Positions 25,054 to 34,213 of a stretch of DNA of 64,000 bases are shown one piece after another. This stretch comes from Arthrospiribacter ruber (GTDB lineage Bacteria; Bacteroidota; Bacteroidia; Cytophagales; Cyclobacteriaceae), in contig NZ_RPHB01000002.1 in assembly GCF_019343195.1 (NCBI RefSeq), forward strand, positions 248,001-312,000. The letters are read 5' to 3'. Both the position numbers and the translations under genes were made by a program. Under the pieces are notes generated by a model that saw only the letters and a program-made list of their open reading frames with translations, did no database searches and was not told the origin of the DNA. Each line of letters begins with the position of its first letter. Within the stretch, counting starts at the first letter, position 1.

Positions 25054-26535
25054 ATGAGAACAATCTTTACGGCTATTTCATTGGCTATCTTTTTACTTAC
25101 ATCTTGCAAGAATGAATCCAGTAGTCTGCATGATGCCGAAATAAAAGAAATCGAAAGTAGTCTGATCACATCTATTCAGGTGGATGGAGATCCTTCTGTA
25201 AAATATACAATTGAAGAACGGATGGATCATTATAAGGTACCTGGATTAAGCATAGCTGTGATCAAGGCAGGTAAACTACGCTGGGCCAAAGGATATGGCA
25301 TAGCCAATAATTTGGACCATAAAAAGGTAGCGGTTACCCCTAATACTTTATTTCAAGCAGGTTCTATCAGCAAGCCTGTAGCTGCTTTGTCTGTCCTAAA
25401 ACTGGTTGAAGAGGGAGAATTGGACCTTAATGAGAATGTAAATACCTATCTGAAGAACTGGGAAATTCCTGAAAGTAAATATACCAAAGAACAAAAAGTA
25501 ACCTTGAGGAAAATACTTTCCCATACTGCTGGCTTAACAGTACATGGCTTTCCTGGGTATACTAATGATGAATCATTGCCTAGCATAATCCAGGTTCTGA
25601 ATGGTGAAGGGAATACGCCCAAAGTAATTTTGGACACAATTCCAGGTAGTATCTGGAGGTATTCAGGAGGTGGCTACACGCTAATGGAAAAAGTAGTGGA
25701 GGATGTGAGCGGAATAAATTTCGAAAAGTTCATGGCTACTAAAATCCTTCAGCCCTTAAAAATGACCAACAGTACTTATGAACAACCTCTGCCTTCGGGT
25801 TTGGAAACTTCGGCCAGCATTGCCTATAATAGAAGAGGTGCGGCCATTGTTGGAAAGTGGCATAATTATTCTGAAAAAGCTGCTGCTGGCCTTTGGACCA
25901 CACCAACAGATTTGGCTAAATATTGCATTGAAGTACAGGAGATCTTAGGGGGAAAGGAAAATGGGCTTTTATCCAAAGAAACCATTGAACTGATGTTGAC
26001 AAGGGAAATGGAGAGATGGGGTTTGGGACCTGCATTACAATGGGGCGGGGATTCGTTGATATTCAGTCATGGTGGCAAAAATGAAGGCTTTACCAATGAA
26101 TTGCTCTCCTTTGCCTATAAAGGAGACGGTGTAATCATAATGACGAATGCCGACAATGGACGTCCTTTGATCAATGAAATTTTGCATTCTATTTCTACAT
26201 ACTATGACTGGGGGATTAAGAAAACTACCAAAATTGATCCCTATCTAACTGATGCTGACCAATTGAAAAAGCTTATTGGAACCTATAAATATAATGGGGC
26301 ATTAGGACCTGTTCCCGATGTAGAAGGGGATTTCTTGGTTGAGGTATATTTGAATAATGGTAAATTGAGAATGGTGGACAGGCATGGCTATTTCAATTGG
26401 ACCTTGGTACAAACCAAAGAATTTGAATTTATAGAGATGGATGAAGGGATAGAAATCATGTTTAAATATGATAGCGAAAATATTGTAAACTCTCTGGAAA
26501 CTTATTATGGTTTCCTGTTCGATAAAATTGAATAG
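25054..26535 (+). CDS. Serine hydrolase, beta-lactamase class C fold, lipoprotein
   Basis: A 493-residue protein with a lipoprotein signal ending LLTSC (Cys18). The beta-lactamase (PF00144) domain has the SxxK motif at Ser104-Ile-Ser-Lys107 in QAGSISKPVA. The second motif is Tyr203-Ser-Gly in RYSGGGY, where class C enzymes have YxN. The third-motif region is HGGKNEGF. A C-terminal domain (from about residue 405, LTDADQLKKLIGTYKY) resembles the lipocalin-like extension of Pab87/esterase relatives. The family covers esterases, D-amino acid peptidases and DD-peptidases, so a true beta-lactamase is not implied. It should face the periplasm. Its upstream neighbour is the insertion graveyard. Confidence 0.87.
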   Translation: MRTIFTAISLAIFLLTSCKNESSSLHDAEIKEIESSLITSIQVDGDPSVKYTIEERMDHYKVPGLSIAVIKAGKLRWAKGYGIANNLDHKKVAVTPNTLFQAGSISKPVAALSVLKLVEEGELDLNENVNTYLKNWEIPESKYTKEQKVTLRKILSHTAGLTVHGFPGYTNDESLPSIIQVLNGEGNTPKVILDTIPGSIWRYSGGGYTLMEKVVEDVSGINFEKFMATKILQPLKMTNSTYEQPLPSGLETSASIAYNRRGAAIVGKWHNYSEKAAAGLWTTPTDLAKYCIEVQEILGGKENGLLSKETIELMLTREMERWGLGPALQWGGDSLIFSHGGKNEGFTNELLSFAYKGDGVIIMTNADNGRPLINEILHSISTYYDWGIKKTTKIDPYLTDADQLKKLIGTYKYNGALGPVPDVEGDFLVEVYLNNGKLRMVDRHGYFNWTLVQTKEFEFIEMDEGIEIMFKYDSENIVNSLETYYGFLFDKIE

Positions 26536-26801
26536 CCCAAGGATTGTATTGAGAAATCGGGAAAATATGAAGTAAAGCAAACGAAACGGTATCCAAAATT
26601 CCCAGCCCAAATTGAAAGTCTATAAACTAAATCTGACTAATGAAAATCCAGGCTTCGAAATCTGCTGAAATTATGTGGCTTTGCACATATAAGTTGATTT
26701 TGGTTGGAGACAGATCACAATACATGAACTTTAAAAGAAAAACACCTAGGGCACATGACACAAATAGTAAAGAGAGACAAAAGCGCAACTGTTTAATAGA
26801 T

Positions 26802-27329
26802 ATGACTGAAATTGATGTTTTAACAAAGCAGACCGAGGATGTTTACAACTGGACACACAAACTCATAAAAACCATCCCCCTTGAAAAATGGGACATGCTT
26901 CCAGGCGTGATCGAGTCAACAATAAGTTGGCAGGTTGGTCATTTAATAATGAGCCATTATTACCACTCCATAATGGTTATAGTGGGGCATCAAATGGACA
27001 TAATTCAAAAAATTCCTTTAAAAGAGCACGATGAATTATTCACTAATGCATTGCCCAGAAAATCAGTTGGTAAGATTAACCCAAGCGATCTGATTAATCA
27101 ATTGACTATGGTACAACATAAATCAATCGACATTATAAAAACTCTTTCTTTGACAGGGCTTCAAAAAAAGCTGGAACCAATGCCTACTCCACACCCAATT
27201 GCAAAGACAAAATTTGAGGCTTTAAATTGGAATATAAATCATACAATGTATCACTGTGGACAAATCGGTATCATTAAGCGGCTCATTGACCAACGCCACG
27301 ACTTTGGATTAAGAAGAAGAGAGGATTAA
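26802..27329 (+). CDS. DinB-family four-helix protein
   Basis: I chose the ATG at 26802 (MTEIDVLTKQTEDVYNW), which is where the DinB helix begins; an in-frame ATG at 26640 would add 54 unrelated residues. The product is 175 residues. The family pattern is seen in WQVGHLIMSHYYH and in HTMYHCGQIGIIKRL near the C-terminus; the His residues are the usual metal-binding positions of DinB/YfiT-type proteins, many of which act in thiol-dependent reactions. It is followed 20 bases later by an FGE-like gene. Cytoplasmic. Confidence 0.82.
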   Translation: MTEIDVLTKQTEDVYNWTHKLIKTIPLEKWDMLPGVIESTISWQVGHLIMSHYYHSIMVIVGHQMDIIQKIPLKEHDELFTNALPRKSVGKINPSDLINQLTMVQHKSIDIIKTLSLTGLQKKLEPMPTPHPIAKTKFEALNWNINHTMYHCGQIGIIKRLIDQRHDFGLRRRED

Positions 27330-27349
27330 GCGCTAAATTACACAAAGAC

Positions 27350-28036
27350 ATGCCTATAGAGAAGTACACTTCAACTGTTCTCGACCAAATGGTTGAAATT
27401 CCGAAAGGAAGGGTTGAATTACGTGATGACAGAACTAAAGAGAAATGGTCCGTTGAAATTGAACCATTTTTACTTTCCAGGTTTCCGGTAACCCAAGACT
27501 TATATTTTAAAATAACCAATGAAAACCCAAGTACTTATAAAGGAGATTTACTTCCAGTTGAAACTGTGAGTTTTAAAGATGCAGTAATTTTTTGCAATAA
27601 ACTTTCGGCCCAAACTGACTTGAACCCCTGCTATTTAATCCAAGAAGAAAACGAAGAGATAATCTTTGAAAAATCAGCGGATGGTTTTCGTTTACCGACA
27701 GAGGCCGAATGGGAATATGCTTGTAAAGCAGGCACTTCTGGAAAAAGATATGGGTTCCTAAATGACATTGCTTGGTATAAAAGCAACTCAGATAATAGAA
27801 CTCAAAAAGTTGGACAAAAGACACCTAATGCTTGGGGACTTTATGATATGTTGGGCAACGTATGGGAATGGTGTTCTGATTTATATGACAAAGAAGTTTA
27901 TGGTTCTTACCGTATTTTCCGTGGTGGTGGATTTTGCGATGTAGAAAGGAGTGTTATGGCAACGACACGAAGAAGAAGTCACCCATTAAAATTTAAAATT
28001 GACGACCTTGGATTTAGAGTTGCGAAAAATAAATAG
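27350..28036 (+). CDS. Formylglycine-generating-enzyme-like (SUMF1 domain) protein
   Basis: A 228-residue protein made mostly of an FGE-sulfatase domain: FLLSRFPVTQDLYFKI, the signature RLPTEAEWEYACKAG, then LYDMLGNVWEWCSDLY and the C-terminal LGFRVAKN. The two copper-binding cysteines of true formylglycine-generating enzymes are not both present: the segment reads GGGFCDVERSVMATTRRR, with one Cys. There is no signal peptide and no sulfatase gene nearby. The nearest functional analogy is the FGE-like domain of EgtB-type iron enzymes, where it is fused to a DinB domain; here the DinB gene is immediately upstream. Other SUMF1 proteins are ligand-binding or structural, so function is open. Confidence 0.85.
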   Translation: MPIEKYTSTVLDQMVEIPKGRVELRDDRTKEKWSVEIEPFLLSRFPVTQDLYFKITNENPSTYKGDLLPVETVSFKDAVIFCNKLSAQTDLNPCYLIQEENEEIIFEKSADGFRLPTEAEWEYACKAGTSGKRYGFLNDIAWYKSNSDNRTQKVGQKTPNAWGLYDMLGNVWEWCSDLYDKEVYGSYRIFRGGGFCDVERSVMATTRRRSHPLKFKIDDLGFRVAKNK

Positions 28037-28883
28037 AATAGGACAACAAACCTTTAATCGAGGTACAGTCTTAAACACTTTGTAATTTTCAAGGTTTTAT
28101 TGAATTTAAAATAGCGAAAAGAGGGATTCAGGGGGTTTGTTGCAGGGAAGTTTACCTATCAAAGGTGACTATTTTCACTGCTTACTGTTTGAAGTATCCC
28201 CTGGATCCAAAACGGGAAAAAGTAGGCAAAACCAATTGTTCAATCTTGGTAACTGAAAAATATGTAAGTTATTATTTGCAAAAGAAGTCTAAAACCTGCC
28301 CTTTTTGAAATTCAAAACTTCCTCCAGCTGTGTAAGGTGACATGATCCATTCTACCATATACGGTTTAAATTGTACAAATTAATCCCTCTAAGGGAAATT
28401 TATTTAGGATCTCAGGCTTAAATTTATAGCATCAATTTAATTAAAGCTCAACCCCATCTCCCCTACCTCAAAGCTACAACTAAGCTACATCAAAGCCAGG
28501 GATACTGGGACCCTAGGATGGGGAGTTAACATTGGGAAAAAATTATCCGAAATTCTATATCAGAGCTGATATTATTTTGAATACTTCCGCATTTTTTAAG
28601 GTTAAATTGCTTCGTAAGCGAAATGTGTTTCTCAGGTTTACTTATAGAAATTATGGTAACCTTAAACCAAAAAATCTTGCCTTTTTTGCTGTTGCTCCTC
28701 CTCGGCCAACTACTAAAAGCTCTGGAACCAAGTACATTTTTGATCTTTAAAAATCGCATTTACTCTTTAAAGGATTATTTTTGCTTGAAGTGGATCGGGT
28801 AAATTTGGTTTTTGTGAAAATGTGATAAGCTCCGATGACCAAGGAAAGGCAGTAAAGAAAAACTTAACTCAAATAAAAAAAAC
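28037..28883. other. Long intergenic region with gene debris
   Basis: No intact gene is convincing. Around 28190-28310 a plus frame without a start (KVGKTNCSILVTEKYVSYYL, then a stop) looks like a coding remnant. Copy B of the dispersed repeat lies at 28450-28527. Frames on both strands over 28526-28759 overlap each other and lack any family pattern. Confidence 0.45.
28450..28527. repeat. Dispersed imperfect inverted repeat, copy B
   Basis: Terminal arms AACCCCATC (28450-28458) and GATGGGGAGTT (28517-28527) are inverted repeats. Internally it carries CTACCTCAAAG and CAGGGATACTGGGACC shared with copy A. Intergenic. Confidence 0.6.
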
Positions 28884-29369
28884 ATGAACCTTCAGAAAGA
28901 CTGGATACAAATCAGAAAACATTTCAACAGAAGCTTCAGAACGAATTTCCATGTTTCCATTGCTTCTGTTGACAAAGAAGGTAACCCTACAGTAACACCA
29001 ATTGGCTCCTTATTCTTAAACAACAACCAGACAGGATTTTACTTTGAAAAATTCACTTCAAAGCTTCCGGATAACTATAAACACAATAAAAATATCTGCA
29101 TTTTAGGAGTAAACAGCGGTATGTTTTTTTGGCTGTCTTCCCTGTTCAAAGGGAATTTCAAATCATATCCGGCAATAAAACTCTATGGTCAACTTGGCCA
29201 AAAAAGAAAAGCTACTGATATTGATATCAAAAGACTTAATTCCAGAATGAGTAGCACAAGATGGCTTAAGGGTAATCATTACTTATGGGGCAAGATGGAT
29301 TTTGTAAGGGAAATAACTTTTACAAAAGCAGAAAAAGTTAATTTAGGTAAAATGACAGGGAAGCTGTAA
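28884..29369 (+). CDS. Pyridoxamine 5'-phosphate oxidase-like flavin-binding protein
   Basis: A 161-residue protein with the split-barrel pattern of the PNPOx-like superfamily: VSIASVDKEGNPTVTPIGSL (about 26-45) followed by a FYFEKFTSKLPDNYKHNKNI strand-helix and an AIKLYGQLGQKR strand. Members bind FMN, F420 or heme and often act as general reductases or haem-degrading enzymes. Sequence alone does not choose among these. Cytoplasmic, and apparently a single-gene unit between two long spacers. Confidence 0.78.
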   Translation: MNLQKDWIQIRKHFNRSFRTNFHVSIASVDKEGNPTVTPIGSLFLNNNQTGFYFEKFTSKLPDNYKHNKNICILGVNSGMFFWLSSLFKGNFKSYPAIKLYGQLGQKRKATDIDIKRLNSRMSSTRWLKGNHYLWGKMDFVREITFTKAEKVNLGKMTGKL

Positions 29370-29818
29370 TTCAGTTCACATAGACGATCATTAGATTCAG
29401 AAGCCATATGATCAAAAAGGAGCTTCCAGCCTGCTCGCATTAAAGGTGAATAATAGGGTTCTTCTTATAAAATAGAGAATTCAATACGCTTACTGATACC
29501 AAATCCGCTGAAGGGTGTTTGGTTTTGATTGAAAACATTATTGACCAAAGGGGGTAAGTGCTACCTAGGTATTTCGGACCTATTTTAAACAGCTGGAAGA
29601 TGGAGGCAGAACAAAAAACCGAAGGGTGGAAATTGTGTTGAGGTAACTTATGTAAAAACTGAAAAACCTCAGAAATGGATTCCAAACAAACAAATTAAAG
29701 GATTAAAAGAACTTTGAATTTATTGAGGATCAATGATGAAAAATAAAGAGATTTTTTAAGTCTCATGGTGTAGATTCGTTTTTTAAATAAGTTGGCCCTC
29801 AATCTGAAAAAACAAAAA
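29370..29818. other. Intergenic region, no clear gene
   Basis: Both strands are interrupted by stops. A stretch around 29480-29660 has some coding-like plus-strand fragments but no start or family pattern. It is probably degraded sequence. Confidence 0.45.
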
Positions 29819-30205
29819 ATGAAAATTGAACATATTGCGATTTGGACTTTTGATTTAGAAAAAATGAAAGATTTTTATGTGAAATATTTCAACTTGAAAT
29901 CAAGTGAAAAATATTACAATCCAAACAAAAAATTCAGCTCCTATTTTTTAGCATTTGAGAATGGTGCCCGTATTGAAATAATGCATAGGCCTGACATTTC
30001 TCAATTTATTGAGCAATCTGATTTAAAATTAGGGTTAGCTCATTTTGCCATTTCAGTTGGATCAAAAAAGAAAGTTGACTCGCTTACAGAATCGTTGCGA
30101 AAAAATGGATTTAATGTAATCGGGGAACCTCGAACAACAGGCGACGGATACTATGAAAGCGTAATCTCTGACCCGGAAGGGAATTTGATTGAAATCACTG
30201 AATAA
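29819..30205 (+). CDS. VOC (glyoxalase/bleomycin-resistance fold) protein
   Basis: I chose ATG 29819 (MKIEHIAIWTFDLEKMKDFY), the standard VOC start; a TTG at 29792 would add nine residues. The 128-residue protein has two beta-alpha-beta-beta-beta units: metal-ligand positions are His5 in EHIAIW, Glu in RIEIMHRP, His in GLAHFAISVG and Glu in DPEGNLIEITE. All four are kept, so it can bind a metal. Candidates are glyoxalase, dioxygenase or drug-binding proteins; I cannot tell which. Confidence 0.85.
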   Translation: MKIEHIAIWTFDLEKMKDFYVKYFNLKSSEKYYNPNKKFSSYFLAFENGARIEIMHRPDISQFIEQSDLKLGLAHFAISVGSKKKVDSLTESLRKNGFNVIGEPRTTGDGYYESVISDPEGNLIEITE

Positions 30206-30632
30206 AAGCTGTTCACATCAAAGTTGTCAGGGACAATAAAAACCAAGATGAAAACCTCAATTTCAAAATTTTGAAGAAAAGGGCGAAGTAGAAAATTGCC
30301 ACTGCCAACCCATCGATAGACCTACATGGAGTTTATAAGGAGATTATTGAGCAGGGGGAGAATTTCAAAAAATAAAAAGGTGTAATCATTCAGTATGATG
30401 GGCCTAAGCCTTAATTATCAATTCGGAGGTGATGAAATAAAGGATATTGGAAAAGACATCCGAGCGATACCATGTTTTTTTTTCATTGCCGTACACTGAG
30501 GGATTTATTGATTCACTTTGCCCAGAAGTCTATTGTTTGCTGTTTTATAGAATTCTTGCCGTAAATTTTGAAAGAAAAAGTCGCGTCAGCAAAAAGTAAA
30601 AAACAAACACCAAACAACCGAATACCCAAAAA
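30206..30632. other. Intergenic region with coding debris
   Basis: Short open stretches without starts, such as ANPSIDLHGVYKEIIEQG near 30310-30375 and MGLSLNYQFGGDEIKD near 30400-30450, suggest decayed genes. No family was recognised and no regulatory element stands out. Confidence 0.4.
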
Positions 30633-31610
30633 ATGAAAGCAATAGTATATTCTAATTATGGACCTCCACATGTTGCCAAGTTGACGGAAGTTCCAAAGCC
30701 AAAACCTAAAGACAATGAAATTTTGGTAAAGGTTTACGCTTCTACAGTTAACCGGACTGACTCAGGCTTCCGCAGCGCCGAGTATTTTGTTTCAAGATTT
30801 TTTTCTGGATTGTTTCGCCCTAAATATCAAATATTAGGCTCTGAGTTTTCAGGTATTGTTGAAGAGACTGGTAAGGAGGTGACTACTTTAAAAAAGGGGG
30901 ATCAGGTTTTTGGATTTAATGACAAGACCTTTGGTGGTCACGGAGAGTATTTAACGATTGCCGAAACTGAGGCCGTGACCAATATGCCAGAGAAAATAGA
31001 CTTTGACGAAGCAGCTGCTCTTACAGAAGGAGGCCATTATGCACTGGTGAATATCAGAGCGGCAAAAGTTGTCCCTGGACAAAATGTACTGGTATACGGA
31101 GCTACTGGAGCCATTGGATCTGCAGCTGTTCAATTGTTACATTATTTTGGAGCAAAGGTAACTGCAGTCTGCAATACTAAGAATGTCAGCTTGGTAAAAT
31201 CTCTTGGAGCAGATACGGTGATTGATTATCAAACAGCGGATTTTACCCAGAACCAGGATAAGTTTGAATTTATTTTTGATGCTGTTGGTAAAAGCTCGTT
31301 TGGTCAATGCAAACCTTTAATGACCGCAAAAGGAATTTACATCTCGACTGAGTTAGGAAAGAACGGGGAGAACATATTATTGGCATTGACTACACCACTT
31401 AGGGGTGGCAAAAGACTTCTGTTTCCACTTCCATCAATTAGTAAACAAGACGTGGTTTTTCTGAAATCGCTTTATGAAGAGGGACATTACAGACCAGTTA
31501 TTGACAGGCAATATGAAATGGAGCAAATTGTTGAGGCTTATGAATATGTTGAAACTGGCCAAAAGACCGGCAACGTAATATTAAAGATAGCAGATTGGAA
31601 AGTTCTTTAG
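30633..31610 (+). CDS. Zinc-independent MDR-family NAD(P)H oxidoreductase (quinone reductase-like)
   Basis: A 325-residue medium-chain dehydrogenase/reductase. The N-terminal GroES-like part has ILVKVYASTVNRTDSG and LGSEFSGIVEETGKEV; the Rossmann part has the NADPH loop VLVYGATGAIGSAAVQLL (about 151-168) and LGADTVIDY. The zinc-binding cysteines of alcohol dehydrogenases are absent, placing it among quinone oxidoreductase/enoyl-reductase-like enzymes. Cytoplasmic, single-gene unit. The substrate is unknown. Confidence 0.9.
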   Translation: MKAIVYSNYGPPHVAKLTEVPKPKPKDNEILVKVYASTVNRTDSGFRSAEYFVSRFFSGLFRPKYQILGSEFSGIVEETGKEVTTLKKGDQVFGFNDKTFGGHGEYLTIAETEAVTNMPEKIDFDEAAALTEGGHYALVNIRAAKVVPGQNVLVYGATGAIGSAAVQLLHYFGAKVTAVCNTKNVSLVKSLGADTVIDYQTADFTQNQDKFEFIFDAVGKSSFGQCKPLMTAKGIYISTELGKNGENILLALTTPLRGGKRLLFPLPSISKQDVVFLKSLYEEGHYRPVIDRQYEMEQIVEAYEYVETGQKTGNVILKIADWKVL

Positions 31611-32333
31611 AAAGCAATCATTAGGCTTGGAACAAAAAAAATGATACCTCTGGTAGAGGTGTAGACTATTCAGGGAGAATACCAACTGAATATTTAAAAT
31701 AAAGAAATCAGACTTGATTTCATTGTCTAATGTGCAGAATTATACTGAGATTTTTTATATCCAAAACAATACCCTTGATTCCAAGATCATCCGTACCACT
31801 TTAAAGAGCCTCAAAGAGGAATTTGATAATAGCGAATCAAAAAAATGACATATTGAAAGCTTTAATTTTCACCTACTAATTTATCTTTCTTAGATTTAAA
31901 TTCATTTTATTCAAGTATTTATAAGATTTCATCTCAATTCCATGAAACTCAGCAAGCCAATTCAGCCAAAGGGCTCAAACAGGATTCAAAATTAATGACA
32001 CAATTCAATTAATTCAGACAGCTCATTGAACAAATAAACAAAAAGAAAATCCCTTCTTCAATTATTCCCTCAATTGAACAGGGAATTGTAGAACTAAACA
32101 AGTCTGAACCGAATATATAATTCCTAAAAACAACCAAATCCCAATGATAATAGGTAACACCATCTCATTTTTCACTGTTCATTCAACATTTAATAAAATG
32201 GAATTTCTGCTGAATTCTGTTATTTTTCTACAATACGATCCACCTACCAGAAACAGGCTTTACATATAAAATCAATCATTGGTGTGACAATTTTCAAAAA
32301 TTCGCTACTAATAGTTTAAAGATCAGATTTTCA
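31611..32333. other. Long intergenic region with gene fragments
   Basis: No intact gene. Two C-terminal-like fragments are visible on the plus strand: GRGVDYSGRIPTEYLK ending near 31702, and a 44-codon frame from a TTG at 31714 to 31848 containing NYTEIFYIQNNTLDSKIIR. The rest, to the sigma-factor gene, is AT-rich and should contain its promoter. Confidence 0.45.
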
Positions 32334-32828
32334 GTGGAAAAGAAAAAGCAATACTTCATCCGTATAATGAGTGAGCATCAGGGGATTATAAAAAGCCTCT
32401 GCAAAGCTTATTATACTGATTATGAGGATCAGAAAGATGCCTACCAAGACATCGTTTTACAACTTTGGAAATCATTGGAGAACTACAGGGGGGAGTCTGC
32501 CATCGGCACCTGGATTTACAGGGTCAGCCTCAACACTTTATTGGCCAAAGTGAGAAACGAAAAAACCAAGATCATCACCGAGCCCCTACAGATGTCAAAC
32601 TTATCCACGCCTTCAATTATGGCTGATGGGGATATTGAACTTTTAAACATGGTACTTCAGTCATTAAAGGACATTGACAAAGCTATAGTCATCCTTTTCT
32701 TGGAAGGATATAAAAACAAGGAAATGTCAGCCATTTTAGGCATGAGCCCGACCAATATCAGTACCCGGCTCAATAGGGTAAAAAGCGAACTAAAAGCAAA
32801 ATTTAAAAATCTCAATGAATTTAAATAA
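32334..32828 (+). CDS. ECF-type RNA polymerase sigma factor
   Basis: A 164-residue sigma-70 family protein using a GTG start (alternative ATG at 32367 would cut into region 2). Region 2 is seen in DQKDAYQDIVLQLWKSLENY and GTWIYRVSLNTLL; region 4 in LKDIDKAIVILFLEGYKNKE and MSAILGMSPTNISTRLNRVK, the helix-turn-helix that reads the -35 element. It overlaps the next small gene by 14 bases, the usual arrangement of an ECF sigma factor with a regulator or partner. No FecR-type anti-sigma or SusC partner is adjacent. Confidence 0.92.
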   Translation: MEKKKQYFIRIMSEHQGIIKSLCKAYYTDYEDQKDAYQDIVLQLWKSLENYRGESAIGTWIYRVSLNTLLAKVRNEKTKIITEPLQMSNLSTPSIMADGDIELLNMVLQSLKDIDKAIVILFLEGYKNKEMSAILGMSPTNISTRLNRVKSELKAKFKNLNEFK

Positions 32829-33003
32829 TCTTAAACCTGCATGGAGACAGTTCAAACTGATCAATTCCATGGATGAAACGAATAAAGATGAAATCCTTGC
32901 TCTGATAGAAGAGGTTGAAAACGTACCTATAAACAGACTGCCAGGAATAGTAGTCAATTCACTGATGATCCTTGTTTTGATTATCTGCTGTCAGGGAGGA
33001 TGA
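32815..33003 (+). CDS. Small membrane protein encoded with the sigma factor
   Basis: A 62-residue protein whose start overlaps the sigma gene and whose stop overlaps the lgt start (ATGA at 33000-33003). The N-terminal part, MNLNNLKPAWRQFKLIN, has the LKxxWxxxK-type opening seen in small proteins encoded after ECF sigma genes in Bacteroidota. The C-terminal hydrophobic stretch VVNSLMILVLIICC may anchor it in the membrane. It could be a minimal anti-sigma factor or a truncated one. I do not recognise a defined family; the overlap on both sides makes translation likely. Confidence 0.6.
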   Translation: MNLNNLKPAWRQFKLINSMDETNKDEILALIEEVENVPINRLPGIVVNSLMILVLIICCQGG

Positions 33004-33824
33004 TTTCTTTCATTTTATGGGATATAGACCCGTTCGTTATCGCAGATTTTGAGTTCCTTAGATGGTACGGCATCTCTTGGGTAATCGGAATGATGTTAGG
33101 GTATCAGGTTCTTGTGAGGATTTTCAAGTTTGAAAACCGCCCTATTGAAGAATTGGACAGACTGACAGTTTATGTTATTGTAGGAGCAGTAGTCGGTGCC
33201 AGGTTAGGGCATGTACTTTTCTATGATCCCGCATATTATCTCAATAATCCCATTGAAATCCTACCTATAAAAATCAATCCCGCATTCCAATTTACAGGAT
33301 TATTGGGCTTGGCTAGTCACGGAGGGGTCTTGGGAGCTTTGATAGCCTTATATCTATACATTGGAAAATATAAAGAAGATTTTTTATGGTCATTGGATAG
33401 ACTGACAGTAGCTGGGGCAATACTTGGAGGCTTCATAAGAATAGGGAATTTAATGAATTCAGAAATTATTGGAATTCCGACACAGGTACCATGGGCTTTT
33501 ATTTTTGCACACGTCGATCCATTACCCAGGCATCCTGCCCAATTGTATGAAGCCTTATTTTATTTTGGGATTTTTATAATTCTTTACCTTGTTTGGAAAT
33601 CAGGAAAAGTCCGGATGCACAAAGGATTTTTGTTCGGTCTTGGCCTGACTCTGGTTTTCACCCAGAGGTTCTTTATGGAGTTCATCAAGGAAAATCAAGT
33701 AGAATTTGAAGAAAACCTATTCCTGAATATGGGGCAGATTCTCAGCATTCCTTTAATCATTTTAGGGCTTTTGATTATGCTTTGGAGTGTAAAAATACGA
33801 TTACGTGGATCTGATAAAAATTGA
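33000..33824 (+). CDS. lgt: Prolipoprotein diacylglyceryl transferase
   Basis: Lgt transfers diacylglycerol from phosphatidylglycerol to the lipobox Cys of prolipoproteins in the inner membrane. The 274-residue protein has about seven membrane segments and the family blocks GARLGHVLFY, ASHGGVLG, the Lgt signature RIGNLMNSEIIG and RHPAQLYEA. GGAGG lies directly against the ATG with no spacer, so initiation probably depends on coupling to the overlapping small gene rather than on a normal ribosome site. The operon with an ECF sigma factor is unusual for this housekeeping enzyme; it may be a second copy. Confidence 0.93.
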   Translation: MISFILWDIDPFVIADFEFLRWYGISWVIGMMLGYQVLVRIFKFENRPIEELDRLTVYVIVGAVVGARLGHVLFYDPAYYLNNPIEILPIKINPAFQFTGLLGLASHGGVLGALIALYLYIGKYKEDFLWSLDRLTVAGAILGGFIRIGNLMNSEIIGIPTQVPWAFIFAHVDPLPRHPAQLYEALFYFGIFIILYLVWKSGKVRMHKGFLFGLGLTLVFTQRFFMEFIKENQVEFEENLFLNMGQILSIPLIILGLLIMLWSVKIRLRGSDKN

Positions 33825-33950
33825 TCCTTTATTACCCTTAGGCTGATCCTTAAAAGCCAAAAAATAACTGAGCTGTAAAAAATGGATTATGTTTAAAAAA
33901 ATCAGGATGCCATCATTAGTCAAAAAATCAGGAACCTTAACATTGGGAAC

Positions 33951-34211
33951 AGCATGCCAAGTGGTTGGAGATACTCCTTTCAGCCAACAGTGCAGCCCAT
34001 AGAGCTTCTGATTGCTGCTACTGCCTTTTGTGCTGAGTGTGATGAAAACACCCAAAGAAGCCCATCTCCCAGCATCACAGCAAACATATACATCAATGAC
34101 AAACTGGTATGGACCGGAACAGATAACTGCAGAGAATGTACCGCTGAGAACCTCAAAGGATTGGCAACGTCTTGGTACAAGTTTCCTGAAGAGCTGGAAA
34201 CAGATGATTAG
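33951..34211 (+). pseudogene. Truncated duplicate of the Cys-rich lipoprotein gene at 42031
   Basis: The 261 bases from AGCATGCCAAGTGG to the stop match 42236-42495 with only about eight differences, counted by eye. The 5' part, including the lipoprotein signal and first ~68 codons of the intact copy, is absent; upstream sequence (to 33950) is unrelated. An internal ATG at 33954 leaves an 85-codon frame, but without a signal peptide the product would not reach the intended location. Recent partial duplication is the simplest reading. Confidence 0.8.
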
Positions 34212-34213
34212 GT

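Noticed and set aside
28526-28759. Overlapping ORFs on both strands (72 and 77 codons)
   Set aside because: They are mutually exclusive and neither shows a signal peptide or family motif.
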